Shown: positions 51,506 through 62,065 of the stretch, one piece after another
Numbering within the stretch: the first letter of the stretch is position 1
Layout: the number at the start of each line of letters is the position of its first letter
Assembly: GCF_026262505.1 (NCBI RefSeq)
Contig: NC_067208.1
Location: 7,325,962 to 7,389,961, forward strand
Length of the DNA: 64,000 nucleotides
Direction of reading: 5' to 3'
From: Trichomonas vaginalis G3
Lineage: Eukaryota > Parabasalia > Trichomonadida > Trichomonadidae
Translations under genes and position numbers: made by a program
The notes under the pieces: generated by a model
The model's input: the letters and a program-made list of their open reading frames with translations, nothing else
The model's database searches: none
What the model was told of the DNA's origin: nothing

Positions 51506-51868
51506 CTAATGTCCGCCTAGTCTCTTACGTTTCCTGTTGAGTTCCATAGCATTCTTTAACTGGAGCTCATACATTCTGTTTCTCCTCTGGTAGAAAACAT
51601 ATTCTGGGTCAACTCCTGTGTTCGCGTCATCTGCATAAAGTTGTTTATATCCCACTTCAGGGTTTGTATAAAACTCTTTCCATCTCATATTTGCATACCA
51701 TGGTGGCAAACCTAACGCAGCGTCATTTGACATGGCAGTTTGCATTTGTACATCTGTTGGCACTTGACCATAGTTTGCCATTGCAGTTTGTATTCTAACT
51801 TCATTTGGAATATTCTCTGGGTTTGGTTGTCCAGGTTGCTGTGCATTCGCTAAGTTCTGTGCGTCCAT
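51506..51868 (-). CDS. 120-aa unknown protein, copy B
   Basis: Residue-for-residue the same product as 15301-15663, with at least one silent base change. Confidence 0.65.
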   Translation of the reverse strand: MDAQNLANAQQPGQPNPENIPNEVRIQTAMANYGQVPTDVQMQTAMSNDAALGLPPWYANMRWKEFYTNPEVGYKQLYADDANTGVDPEYVFYQRRNRMYELQLKNAMELNRKRKRLGGH

Positions 51869-51891
51869 TTAATATTAGATAAAAATATCTC

Positions 51892-52023
51892 TTACGAGTA
51901 CATATGCTGAACATTTGCAGGTATTGGTTCATCTTCATATTCTCTATATCTTTCTGCCACGTCAAATAAGTAAATGACACAATGGAAAAAACCTAAAACA
52001 AGTAGTCCTATTTCAAACCACAT
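51892..52023 (-). CDS. 43-aa single-span membrane protein, copy B
   Basis: The counterpart of 15687-15818, with one silent and two conservative differences. It overlaps the end of the methylase gene by 16 bp. Confidence 0.7.
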   Translation of the reverse strand: MWFEIGLLVLGFFHCVIYLFDVAERYREYEDEPIPANVQHMYS

Positions 52024-52823
52024 TTACTTACCAATAAAATTTCTTTGTTATGACACTTTCTCCGGTTTATAGGACCTCTCTCATATTCTATCTTGTCATA
52101 TCTAAACTCATAGTCATGTATGTCCTCTAACCATCTCATAACGGTTTCCAAACCACTTTTATCGGATGTAAAGTAAAAGCATGGATGGTTATGTAAAACG
52201 TCTAAAGTTTCTAAAGAGTCTCTCAAAGTCCAGTCTACTTGGTATTGAAAATCCCATGTGTTATAGAACGGCGGGTCCACTATAAAGAAAACTTTCCTTG
52301 TCTTTATATTTTTCATACAACTCTGTCCAATGACATCTCACAAACTCTATACCCTCAATATATTTTTCTATGTTCTTTTTGAAAACATTTGTATAGTTAA
52401 GATATAAAACTTTTGACATAAGTGTTTCAATGTCATGAACTCTTATAGCACAACTATATAATAGTCTAGCAGATATACTATCCCAGTCTATATATTCTGC
52501 TTTTTTCAAAACCTCTCTCACAATATTTTTCTTATCTAATGGTATACTTCCATCTTGCCTATAGGTATCTTTTCTTTTAACTCTTTCAATATATTGTTTG
52601 TGTCTGGAATATGTTTGAGACGGTCCATATAGTTGTCGAAGTCATTGCATATAATCTTTGAGTCTGGGAATACGGTATGACATAAATGGGACATATAGAA
52701 ACTTCCACCGAACAAATCTACAAATGTTAGACCATTCGGTAGTTTCTTAAGTTCTCTCAATAGAATATCTTTACATCTACTCTTATTTCCAAAGAACGGT
52801 AACGGCGGTTTTGTAAAATTCAT
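52008..52823 (-). pseudogene. D12-class DNA adenine methyltransferase, copy B (broken)
   Basis: The same gene as the open copy at 15803-16621. Broken. Its 3' part (52049-52229) recurs inverted in the left end of copy C (53335-53515). Confidence 0.85.
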
Positions 52824-52919
52824 TTATATATAATAATAAAAATGTTTTTGCCTGAAAAGTGACAGAAAAGTGACAGAAAAGTGACAAAACATGAAAACAT
52901 ATATAATTTGTGAAAAGCT

Positions 52920-53019
52920 CCTGGAAGCCCTCCGAATAAAAACTTCATTTATACTAAACATCTTCGGGGCTAGAGGGCACGAAGTGCCTGGAAGCCCCAC
53001 TACCTTTTGTTTTTTTTTT
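52920..53019 (-). repeat. Right terminal inverted repeat of copy B
   Basis: The inverted match of 28379-28475, with the hairpin block at 52966-52998 (inner stem GGCAC/GTGCC) and a closing T-tract interrupted by one G. ACATT follows at 53020-53024. Confidence 0.88.
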
Positions 53020-53065
53020 ACATTTATAATTATTTAGTCATATTTTGCATAATTCTAAGTAGATT
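53020..53065. other. Host spacer between copies B and C, with right ACATT
   Basis: 46 bp of AT-rich DNA: the right target-duplication copy (53020-53024), then 41 bp ending TAGATT before the A-tract of copy C. No gene. Confidence 0.7.
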
Positions 53066-53210
53066 AAAAAAAAAAAAAAGGTAGTGGGGCTTCCAGGCAC
53101 TTCGTGCCCTCTAGCCCTGAAGATGTTAGTATAAAATGAAGTTTAGTATAAAATGAAGTTTTTTTTGGGTATAGGGGGCTTTCCAGGGGCTGCGCCCCTT
53201 CTAGCCCATA
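53066..53210 (+). repeat. Left terminal region of copy C
   Basis: Two terminal hairpin modules: 53086-53117 (inner stem GGCAC/GTGCC) and 53174-53207 (inner stem GGGGC/GCCCC). Between them TTAGTATAAAATGAAG is doubled. The outer module matches copy B; the inner one differs by paired changes. Confidence 0.8.
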
Positions 53211-53334
53211 AAAATTTTTGAGAGTCGTCGCTGTTGACTTTTTTTGTAGAGCACTCAAAATAGTACAACTTTGTCCGGACAAGTAAGGGTCTATCGTCGC
53301 TACAGGAAAAGTTACGGGCGTTCCAAGGAAGTAT

Positions 53335-53515
53335 ACTTTGAGAGACTCTTTAGAAACTTTAGACGTTTTACATAACCATCCATGCTTTTACTTTACATCC
53401 GATAAAAGTGGTTTGGAAACCGTTATGAGATGGTTAGAGGACATACATGACTATGAGTTTAGATATGACAAGATAGAATATGAGAGAGGTCCTATAAACC
53501 GGAGAAAGTGTCATA
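53335..53515 (+). repeat. Inverted methylase-gene piece in the left end of copy C
   Basis: 181 bp matching, in inverted orientation, the 3' part of the methylase gene (52049-52229 in copy B). It replaces 28624-28729 of copy B. The junctions are shared words, ACTTTGAGA on the left and AAAGTGTCATA on the right. It is a non-functional fragment. Confidence 0.85.
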
Positions 53516-53554
53516 TAAACATCTGTCAAAAACCGCTTTTTAACTTCACTTAAA

Positions 53555-56500
53555 ATGCCACGTAAGCTACGTAAGAATATACGTAAGAGGAAGAGAGCAT
53601 TGAAACATCCAATAGTAAGACTGACACCACAACAACAGTTGCAACAACAAATGCTGAATGACCCCACTATGTTGCAACAAATGTCAAGCAATCCTATGCT
53701 TTTAAACCGAGTTACTGGTGCACAGAGTGGAGGTTTAAGAGCGGCACTTTTAGCGAAAATGGCAGGCTATGGTGGAGCTGCAGACGGAACAGCTTATAAC
53801 CCTCAAAGTCAAATGAATTTGAGTTCACTCAAAAATCAAATAGCAGATGTCAAAAAGTCAAACATAGACATACAGAAGCAAATAAGTGAAAACGAAAAGA
53901 AACTAGAATATGACAGACACACAAAGAAACTCAATGAGTTAAACGTAGAGAAAAAGAAGAAAGAAGAACAACTGAAAGAACTAAGTACAGAGGAATATGC
54001 GAAAAAAGTGTCAGAAAAAGCAGCAGAAGTAGCAAAAATGGAACAAGATGTCATAAATTTGAAAAACCATACTACTCAATATAAAGTACTGAAAGATGAA
54101 GAGATAAAACAAAAAGCCCTGAAGACGTATATGGATAGCGATGAGTATAAAAAGAAGTTGAAGCAAATGTAAAGGCAGAAAAACTTTACAGTTGCAAAAC
54201 CAAACCGTACAGTATGAAAACTTAGCACAAGAAAGTAAAAATAACGACGCAGCCATGCAAAAGGCAATGAAAAGCGCAGAATATATAAAAGCTAACAATG
54301 ACTGGTTAGATGCCCAAGCCAACGCTAAAGCAGCCCAACTTATAGGGTCAATAAGGACAAAAATACAAGCGGATGAAGACAGTTCAAATGAAGCTTTAAC
54401 AAATGCTGACTTTAAGAACGCCTTCGAAGCTCTTCATAGTAAGGTGAAACAAGTGAACGACTTCTCATCTGGAAAGAAACTGAAGTCTGAAGGTTTCGAC
54501 AAAGAGTTAAAAGAAGTAGCACAAAATATGACGAAAATAACAGATGCAGCAACGAGACAGGCAGTTCAAAGTGCTTATGACGCCGTTAGAGCAACTGTTG
54601 TGGAAAGTCAAGAAAAAGAGTTACAACAGACCAAAACAGACCTAGTAAATGCTTTCTTAAAAACGAAAAGTCAGGTAGGACATTACGCTGCAGATGGAAC
54701 ATATGTGCCAGCTGGTGGAACTTATATACCAGCTGGTGGAACTTATATACTAGCTAGTGGAACTTATATACCACCAAACCCTCCAAGAGAAGCACCTGCA
54801 CCAGGACTACCTAAAACATTTACATCGTCACATGGACACAGACACAGGCATGCACCAAAACCAACAGTTCAAAATCCAGCACAACAACAACAACAACCAG
54901 CACAACAACAACAACAACAACCAGCACAACAACCAACAGTTCAAAACCCTGCACAACAACCACCTCCACAACCAGCACAGCAACCAACAGTTCAAAACCC
55001 TGCACAACAACAACCACAAACAGAGCAAGGACATAAAAGAAGTAGAGAACAAGGAAACCAAGAATTCTTAAAAATGCTTAAGGAAGAGTATGGTTACCCA
55101 GATACTCTTGACTTTAGTGACAGATATAAAGAAGCTATTAGAAAGTTCAATGAAGGAAATACTGACCCGAATCTATTTAGCTTTATGGCTCAGCACCAAA
55201 AAGGATATAATCTCAAACCTGGAAAATACAAGCTCGCTAAGGGATATGATTTAATAGCATATCATCCAAATGACATGAACGAATTTACTCCGAGATATTT
55301 GGTGTCAGAGCTAAATGACAATTCAACTCTCTTCATGAAACGCGTAAAAAATAGAGACGGAACAAAAGAAGAAAGGTTTATGAGTCCGGATGACTTAGAT
55401 AGGGAAATTGTTGAAAACGGTCTCGGAATATATGAAATGCCAGCAGATGAGGTACAAGAAACTCCACAGGAAGAAGTTCAGATACAACCAGACATGGAAG
55501 AAATAGTTCAGCAACAACAGCTAGAAGAGCCTGAAGGAAACGAACAAGTCCCTCCTTTGGAAACTAACTTCACAGAACTAGATGAAGATTTGGAACAGCC
55601 GAAAAATCTTGACCCTCAACAAGAGTATGCGGAGAATATGGAATCTTTCCAAGAGTATAAGAAAAATTCGGCTGACATAGTAGAAGAATATCGAAAAATG
55701 TTTGCCGACATACAAAAGACTCCAACACCAGATGAAAATATTCAGCATAGAATGGAAGTACTGAAAGAAAATGTACGCAAATACAACAACCCTTTTTACT
55801 TACGACCATATAACGTTCAATCTTTGGCTGAACTCGGTGAAAATAAAAGGTTAAATTTCAACAAAACATATAGAAATGAAACATTGTTTAAAGTTCATTC
55901 AGAACCTAACCAAGATGGAAACAAACCTACTTTTGTTTCTGCAGACTATGGAACTACAATGAGATGGGGTCATAAAGCTAATCCGGATAGGTGGTTCATA
56001 AACTTACAACCACAATTCCAAGAAGTTGTAGACGCAATGGAAGTGAATGGTGAACCAGATATAGCTGGTATTTTCAGCGCGGCTTTAATGCCATTGAAAG
56101 ATATGAAACATGCAGATATTTTGGACCAGTATGAAATGAACATGGCTGATGGAAATATAACACCTGACGTTCTAAAACATTTATCTCAAAGAACTACACA
56201 GAACCATAAAGATGGTATATTTGGTGAAGAGTTTAGAAAGAAAGTTAGGGAGGGAGAAGGAAGAGAACCTATTGTACATGACCTTGCAAACGAAAGTTTG
56301 CAAAATGTCATAAAAACTTACTTTGCAGACAATGAACCGAGAAGGGATGAATATTTAAGAAAACTCAAATGGACAGTACCAAATGAAATGTTAGTATTGA
56401 AAAACATGTTCCTTGACAAAATAAAACCAACTACAGAAATAAATGACGCAAGACTGAAAGATTGGGTAAAAGCTTTCCCATTCACAAAAGATATTGTTGG

Positions 56501-56948
56501 TAACATGGAAAGAAAACCAGAATGGCTACAAAAACATATATTTGGAAACAAGCTTATTCCATATGGACAAGCTCTGTTTGAAGAGCTTGAACCGGAAACT
56601 CAGGAAAGAGTCATGCAAACAATACGCGAAGACTCAAATACAAACTATGACAAACTCTTTCTAGGATATAGGTTACCTGAGATGGGCGACCAGAGCCCAA
56701 AGGCAAAAAGGACATGGGAAATTTACAACATACTAGGTGAACATGAGGCAAAGATGCAACAACTTGAAGCAGAGGGCAAGTTACCAAAAGCGACACCAAA
56801 GAAGAAGAGAAGAGTAGAACAAAGTGAAAGTAGTGAAGAAGTAACTTCATCTAGTGAAAGTAGTGGCAATGAAGGAAAAAGAAGAGTTAAAAACTCAGTC
56901 AGGAAGAAAGTAAAGCTTGGTCCGAGTGGGTTCTATTATGACACATAA
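53555..56948 (+). pseudogene. Long coiled-coil Q/P-rich protein, copy C (one break)
   Basis: No family is recognised. The start is very basic (MPRKLRKNIRKRKRALKH), followed by a Gln/Met-rich segment, a long Lys/Glu coiled coil, a short PAGGTYI repeat, a Pro/Gln tract built on PAQQPTVQN units, an acidic Glu/Gln region, and a mixed globular C-terminal half ending in a Ser/Glu/Lys-rich tail and GPSGFYYDT. Size, position next to the capsid gene and composition fit a large internal or scaffold-like virion protein (inference). The Pro/Gln tract differs in length from copy B. A host-type Initiator precedes it. About one break. Confidence 0.65.
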
Positions 56949-56980
56949 ATCCAACTATTCTATATTTTTACCCATATGAA

Positions 56981-58587
56981 ATGTACGCCGCTCAGAATAT
57001 AACGCCAACAGTTTTGGATGCCATGAATGGAAATGTTTCCGAATGGTATAACGAATGCGACAATGCCATTAGAAGGTCAGAAATAGTTCCTGGAACTTAC
57101 GAATATACAACTGCTGTTTCTTATGGAAACGTAGGTGAGTTTGGAGAAGGTTCTTCAACAACAGTAGATATTGCTTGCGACAGGTTTCATATTATTTCTA
57201 TTGACAACTCATTCTTATACGTGGAACAAGACATTGAAATAAAACCTTCTTCCAAGTTGTCTGACAAGAAAGGTTGCAATGGAATTTTCTATGTCGGATA
57301 CCAATATGCTCCAGAAGTTTTCATGGGATATAAGATATATTCTAACTCTGACTTAGTTCAAACAGTAACATGGGCAAACTATGAATGGTTCGCTTTGAGA
57401 AACTCAGTACAACCACAAGCTAGAGAACAAACAGACCAGTATGCAACTATTGAGAAAATAAGAAGACTTGACCTAACGTTCCAGGAGTTTATGTTAACCT
57501 TTCTGGACAAACTGCAGCAGCAGTAACCAAAGTAAAACTGAAACTTAGAGTTCCTTTGTCATCTTTCCTCATCTTCAGGTTTTTAAGATACTTGCCAAAC
57601 TGGGCAGGAAAAATTTCTATCGAACTTACTCCAAGCAAAAATAACTTAGTCATTGCACCAACACAAGACCCATTCACTCTTACAGACGTAAAGGGAGCAA
57701 ATCAAACGTCATTCGCCGAATTTTGCAAAGACAAAGTTGACTTAGACTTTGGTTTCTCAAACCTCAACACTGAAGTAAACTATTATTTCAATGCTGCTGG
57801 AACTGCTTGGGACCCAGTTAAGTTCACATGCGAAAAATTTGAATGCAAGAGAATAGAAAGCAGACTTGCAGTCTATATGTTGGACCCAGATATTTCAAAT
57901 GCTTTAGCTGCCAAATATATTGCAGTTCCACTTATGTTCCCTATACACCAAATATCTGTCAAAGACTTTGCAGGTGAAGTTGGAAACCAAAGTGCTGACC
58001 CAGGTGCAAGAACAGATATTGCTTTAACAACTGCAATGAAACATGCAGATACTATGTTTGTACTGTTCAGACGAACTATAAATGACTATTCTTGTTTCTA
58101 CAACCCTGGTATTAAATATCATATAAACATAGATGGCAAATATTATCCAAGAGAAGAATATTCTACAGTTGAGGATATGAGGTCATACAACTTGACATTA
58201 GATGCTATGAACTTTAACAACAACTTCACAACAACCATTAACCCTGAAATGCAAAGTTCTATTATGCCATATGTGAAAGTATGGACTCATACAGGAGGTC
58301 AAAAAACTCAATATACAAATAGAGACCGTTCAAACTTTTGGCTTGGCATTCTATTTGCTGACTCAGAAGACTTTATGGGTGGTATTTCAACTGTTGGTAC
58401 AGTTCAAATACAATATACTGGTGACAGAGACGGTCCAGATGAATTGAAAGCAAAGAAGTTTACAAAACCAATAGCACTTTTCACGGAAGATGCTCTTTTG
58501 AAGATTCGTTCGATGAAACCTGCTGGGGCTCCTCAGATTGGCATAACGACAGCTTCCATCGAGCAGATTTTGGCAGCAGGTCAGTAA
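56981..58587 (+). pseudogene. Major capsid protein (double jelly-roll), copy C (broken)
   Basis: A region of about 535 codons, the usual size of Polinton major capsid proteins. The predicted product is beta-rich: an N-terminal jelly-roll-like part (MYAAQNITPTVLDAMNG, then WANYEWFALRNSV) and a C-terminal part with ISIELTPSKNNLVIAP, YMLDPDISNALAAKYIAVP and DRSNFWLGILFADSEDF. It lies between the coiled-coil gene and the minor capsid gene, as in other Polintons. Assignment rests on size, beta-rich text and context, not on a search. Broken. Confidence 0.72.
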
Positions 58588-58900
58588 GTTGTTCTTGAAC
58601 TGACTTCTCTCCGTCAAATATTGACAGTACGCCAGTTTTGACATAGTATTGTATTATAAACTTACCTTTAGAAATATCGGTCAGTTTTGTTGTTATATTT
58701 TTGTCAACGTCAAGAACTTTCACCATTTCAGTTATACCAACTTTCTTTGCTTTATGAAAATATTTTGGTTCAGCAAATATTGCTATTCTATAACATTTTC
58801 CATTGTTTGTATAAAGAACTATTCTGTCAATGTATTTGTATTGTTTGTGTGTGTAAACTTTGTTTTGCTTCAATTCGAAGAGATACTCAAATACGTCCAT
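58481..58900 (-). CDS. Small antisense gene beside the capsid gene, copy C
   Basis: A 139-residue frame opening MDVFEYLFELKQNKVY, with a KVGITEMVKVLDVDKN middle. Its last third runs antisense to the end of the capsid gene. Its start is only 18 bp from the start of the divergent 193-aa gene, the same compact arrangement as other divergent pairs of the element, which supports the first 100 residues as real. The overlapping end may be longer than the functional protein. No family is recognised. Confidence 0.5.
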   Translation of the reverse strand: MDVFEYLFELKQNKVYTHKQYKYIDRIVLYTNNGKCYRIAIFAEPKYFHKAKKVGITEMVKVLDVDKNITTKLTDISKGKFIIQYYVKTGVLSIFDGEKSVQEQLTDLLPKSARWKLSLCQSEEPQQVSSNESSKEHLP

Positions 58901-58918
58901 CTTTTTATTCTAAGTAAA

Positions 58919-59500
58919 ATGTCATTTCCGAAAAATAGAAGCGTAAGTGTTTCAAAAGGTTTAATGGCGGTGGCAGATGTGAAGTTAAATTCACCAACTC
59001 AAACAAACAGTCAAAGTGTTGTTGTCAATGTCAAAGAAAGAGATGTTGAAGTGGGGAAACCATACGAAGACGAAGATGGTATAACAATAGTTCCTGTAAA
59101 AGAACAACCAACATATCCTGAAGTTAGCAGAGACTTAAGTTCTGTTGCAGATATTCGAAATGACTACCAACAACTTAAAGACAAACTTAAAACTCAGGAG
59201 AAGATTTGTCAAGCTTTAGGTATAATGTTAAACTTGGTCGAACACAACCCTGTAAAAGTGAACTCATATGTCATTGCACCTCATGAAGTTTTGAAAGAAC
59301 TATTGAAACTTTTGACAGAGGCAGACGATATAAACATCAAAGAAATAGAACCCGACATTGCTTGCTGTGGTGTTTCATATAATGTCATTGACAAGATATA
59401 CGTTATGAAAGGAGGTGAAACGTTGAACTTAAAATATAGTTTCCCAGACGTTATAAAAATATTTGACGACCACAACATTTCATTAAAATTTATTTGCTAA
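58919..59500 (+). CDS. 193-aa unknown protein, copy C
   Basis: It starts at the ATG after TTCTAAGTAAA, because upstream readings overlap the divergent gene. An N-terminal Ser/Val-rich extension is followed by a helical centre (DYQQLKDKLKTQEKICQAL) and a small beta-rich end (DKIYVMKGGETLNLKYSFP). No family is recognised. It sits between the two capsid genes with a 6-bp gap to the next gene, suggesting a morphogenesis role, for example capsid assembly or maturation. Confidence 0.6.
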   Translation: MSFPKNRSVSVSKGLMAVADVKLNSPTQTNSQSVVVNVKERDVEVGKPYEDEDGITIVPVKEQPTYPEVSRDLSSVADIRNDYQQLKDKLKTQEKICQALGIMLNLVEHNPVKVNSYVIAPHEVLKELLKLLTEADDINIKEIEPDIACCGVSYNVIDKIYVMKGGETLNLKYSFPDVIKIFDDHNISLKFIC

Positions 59501-59506
59501 GTAAAA

Positions 59507-60322
59507 ATGGCAGAAGACATAGTGGTTTATACTATTACGACTAAAAACCCTGAGTCATATAATTCTATAACAACAAACTTACAAAGTCCTCAAGGACGAT
59601 ATTGTAAACTGACCTTAAACACGATGACGACTAAAGCCTGTTTTGCTCTTTTGACACCAGAAGACTTTGTTGTTGTGAATGGTAAAAAATACTCCTTTGA
59701 AGATACTTACTCAGATATACCACCAACAGGTTTTGTTGACTTATTTAATACTTTAAGTACGGGTGTAACATGTGCTGCAACTAGAGCAGGTTTCATTATG
59801 TTTGGATGTCCGACTGAGTTTACTATAAACAATATGAGCTATAATACAAAACTTATATCTGGTTTTTACTACCAACAGTTTCCTATAACAGGAAAAGGTG
59901 TCATACAAGGTTTGTCTATTCCATTGACTTTAAGTACACCTATTTTATATATTGTTTCAAACTTAGGTTCAAAGTGCTATTCGAATGTCGACAGAAACTA
60001 CTATGACCAAAAGATACTCATGCGTATAAACAACACATTCTCTGCTGGTTTGCCTATTGTTCATTCGAATGCAGAGTTTTCAGCTTTAGTAAACTCAAAC
60101 ACTTTAGCAAACATAAACTTAACCTTAGTTGACGCAAACTTTGTTCCTGTAAAACTTTTATGTCCTATGTATTTGTCAATGACGGCAGAAAGTTTCGAAT
60201 TGGAAGATGCAACTGGTGAAAGTATTGTACTACAAGAACAACTTCAACAACAAATAGCTCAAGAACAACAAATGCAACAAATAGCTCAAGAACAACAAAT
60301 GCAACAACAAAGTCAAGAATAA
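59507..60322 (+). CDS. Probable minor capsid (penton) protein, copy C
   Basis: A 271-residue protein dominated by beta-strand text (ILYIVSNLGSKCYSN, LTLVDANFVPVKLLCPMYLSMTAESFEL), consistent with a single jelly-roll like the penton protein of Polintons and virophages. The final 30 residues are a Gln-rich tail with an IAQEQQMQQ repeat, shorter in copy B. The position right after the capsid gene cluster supports the call. No search was possible. Confidence 0.6.
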   Translation: MAEDIVVYTITTKNPESYNSITTNLQSPQGRYCKLTLNTMTTKACFALLTPEDFVVVNGKKYSFEDTYSDIPPTGFVDLFNTLSTGVTCAATRAGFIMFGCPTEFTINNMSYNTKLISGFYYQQFPITGKGVIQGLSIPLTLSTPILYIVSNLGSKCYSNVDRNYYDQKILMRINNTFSAGLPIVHSNAEFSALVNSNTLANINLTLVDANFVPVKLLCPMYLSMTAESFELEDATGESIVLQEQLQQQIAQEQQMQQIAQEQQMQQQSQE

Positions 60323-60351
60323 AAAAAATATTTTTTTTTATTTTTATAAAA

Positions 60352-61587
60352 ATGTACAGAATAGATGTTTCAGATTTTTATGACTTCCAAGCCTTCAGAA
60401 ATATGTGTCCATTTAGAGACTATAACAAAGCAGTCGAGAATTTGAAACGTTTAGTCATTTATGTCGACTCTGCCCCAGAATGTTATGTCATGAAAAAATG
60501 GGATGTAGTCTTTAACAAACCTAAAGCGACAATAGTTTCAGAACAAGAATGTAAACAGAAACTTAAGAAAATAAAAGTCGTACAAGTTGGCATGAAGATG
60601 TTAGATGCTTGGGATATCTTATTGTCAAAGTTAGAAGATTTTTCAGTTCGTGGTATAAAGTTCTATACACCATCTCCAAACTTCTATTCTATCTTCACTG
60701 GATATAAATATGAACAAGTAGAATGGAAAGAAAATGTTATAGAAGCTTGGTTAGACCATGTCAAAGAAATTATATGCAATGGAAACGAAAGAGTCTATGA
60801 GTATATCTTATGTTGGTTTGCAAACATCTTACAACATCCAAGTGCTAAAAATGAAACTGCTCTCATTGTAATTGGAAAACAAGGAACAGGTAAGAACACT
60901 TTCTTTACAGATATCTTATGCAAACTGTTAGAGGGCTATTCGAACCCTAATATGACAAACTTAGAAAACATCTGCGGTAAATTTAACTCCTCAATAGAGA
61001 ATATGAAACTTATAGTATGTAAAGAACTTCAAAGTATAGATACAACAAAAGTTTTGAACTCAGATGCTTTGAAGAGTCTTATAACAGACAAAGTTGGAGT
61101 TGTTGAAAGAAAATATAAAGACCAAAGAGTTTGTGAAAATGTTGCAAACTTCGTCATGGTTTCAAACAATGCCGTTCCGATGAAGTTAGAAAGTTCTGAC
61201 AGAAGATATGTAGTTGTCAGAACGTCAGATTCTCATATGCAAGATACAGAATATTTTGACGACTTAGCAGAAACTTTGACATCTGACTTTTACAACCATT
61301 TGTTCTCATATTTCATGACATTAGATATTTCTAAGTTCAATCCAAGACAAATTCCACATACCGAAGAGAGACAAACATTGTTAGAAGCAAACAAGAGTGT
61401 ATATGAACTGTTCATAGATGAAACTGACTTTGAGTGTTTAGATGAAAGGTCATTGTACGATTCGTATAAACAATATTGTCAAGAGTATGGTTATATGACA
61501 GCGTCTAAACGAACATTCTTGGCAAATGTCAAAAGTCTTTTAGATGTTCAGAATGGTGTATATACAAAGAAAAATTTTTCTGAGTAA
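60352..61587 (+). CDS. SF3 (D5-like) helicase, copy C
   Basis: A 411-residue protein. An N-terminal region of about 180 residues lacks recognisable primase motifs. It is followed by an SF3/AAA+ helicase core: Walker A GKQGTGKNTFF at about 187-197, an acidic-strand region LIVCKELQSI at about 222-231, the motif C/sensor block FVMVSNNAVPM at about 266-276, and an Arg-rich DRRYVVVR. The C-terminal 60 residues may be a winged-helix domain. It would unwind the element during replication together with polymerase B. The leader is TTTTTATAAAAATG. SF3 helicases are common in virophages and large DNA viruses; their presence in a Polinton is less usual. Confidence 0.85.
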   Translation: MYRIDVSDFYDFQAFRNMCPFRDYNKAVENLKRLVIYVDSAPECYVMKKWDVVFNKPKATIVSEQECKQKLKKIKVVQVGMKMLDAWDILLSKLEDFSVRGIKFYTPSPNFYSIFTGYKYEQVEWKENVIEAWLDHVKEIICNGNERVYEYILCWFANILQHPSAKNETALIVIGKQGTGKNTFFTDILCKLLEGYSNPNMTNLENICGKFNSSIENMKLIVCKELQSIDTTKVLNSDALKSLITDKVGVVERKYKDQRVCENVANFVMVSNNAVPMKLESSDRRYVVVRTSDSHMQDTEYFDDLAETLTSDFYNHLFSYFMTLDISKFNPRQIPHTEERQTLLEANKSVYELFIDETDFECLDERSLYDSYKQYCQEYGYMTASKRTFLANVKSLLDVQNGVYTKKNFSE

Positions 61588-61625
61588 ATTTTAAAAAAAA
61601 AATATTTTTTTATCCGATAGAAAAG

Positions 61626-62045
61626 ATGACGAAATTCATCTCAGTAAACAAGTACATGTCAGGACTTAAAGAAGAACTAGACCCATTCACATATTTGAAT
61701 GTTTACTTCTACCATTTTGAAAAGTCTTCATTCAGCAAAGTTTGGAACATCGAACCAGTTAAGTTTGCTATTGTGACTAAAAATGGTGCGAAATTTGAAG
61801 ACTTAGACATAGAAGGTTTGTTAACAGTCAAAGAAAGTTTTGACAGAAGGTTCTCAAACCTTAAAGAAGGCAAAGCATACAAACTTGTTATACCTTATGA
61901 ACCAAAGAAAGCAGACGACTATGAATATTATGAGTCTAAAGTTGTAGAAGTTCAAGGTAAATTGGGTAAAAAGATTTTAGAGTCTAAGCCAGTGTTTGCT
62001 CCTAAAGAGGAAGAGAACATTGACATTGACCCAGAAATGTTCTAA
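61626..62045 (+). CDS. Candidate ssDNA-binding protein, copy C
   Basis: A 139-residue protein. The body could form a small beta-barrel (LNVYFYHFEKSSFSK, VKFAIVTKNGAKFED, YKLVIPYEP). The end is an acidic tail closing with an aromatic residue (EEENIDIDPEMF), the signature build of bacterial SSB and phage T7 gp2.5-like proteins, whose tails dock replication partners. It directly follows the helicase gene on the same strand. No family match could be tested, so this is a structural inference. Confidence 0.55.
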   Translation: MTKFISVNKYMSGLKEELDPFTYLNVYFYHFEKSSFSKVWNIEPVKFAIVTKNGAKFEDLDIEGLLTVKESFDRRFSNLKEGKAYKLVIPYEPKKADDYEYYESKVVEVQGKLGKKILESKPVFAPKEEENIDIDPEMF

Positions 62046-62065
62046 AAATAAAATTTTATTTTTAC

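Larger units (their letters stand above)
28379..53019 (+). mobile_element. Polinton/Maverick copy B, complete span
   Basis: The element is 24,641 bp from end to end, with terminal inverted repeats of about 97-100 bp and flanking ACATT. It carries the full gene set from the coiled-coil protein to the methylase, with iteron array and minisatellite. Fossil: about thirty breaks by rough count, denser in its left third, while several right-hand genes still read open. High likeness to A and C suggests a recent origin. Confidence 0.93.
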
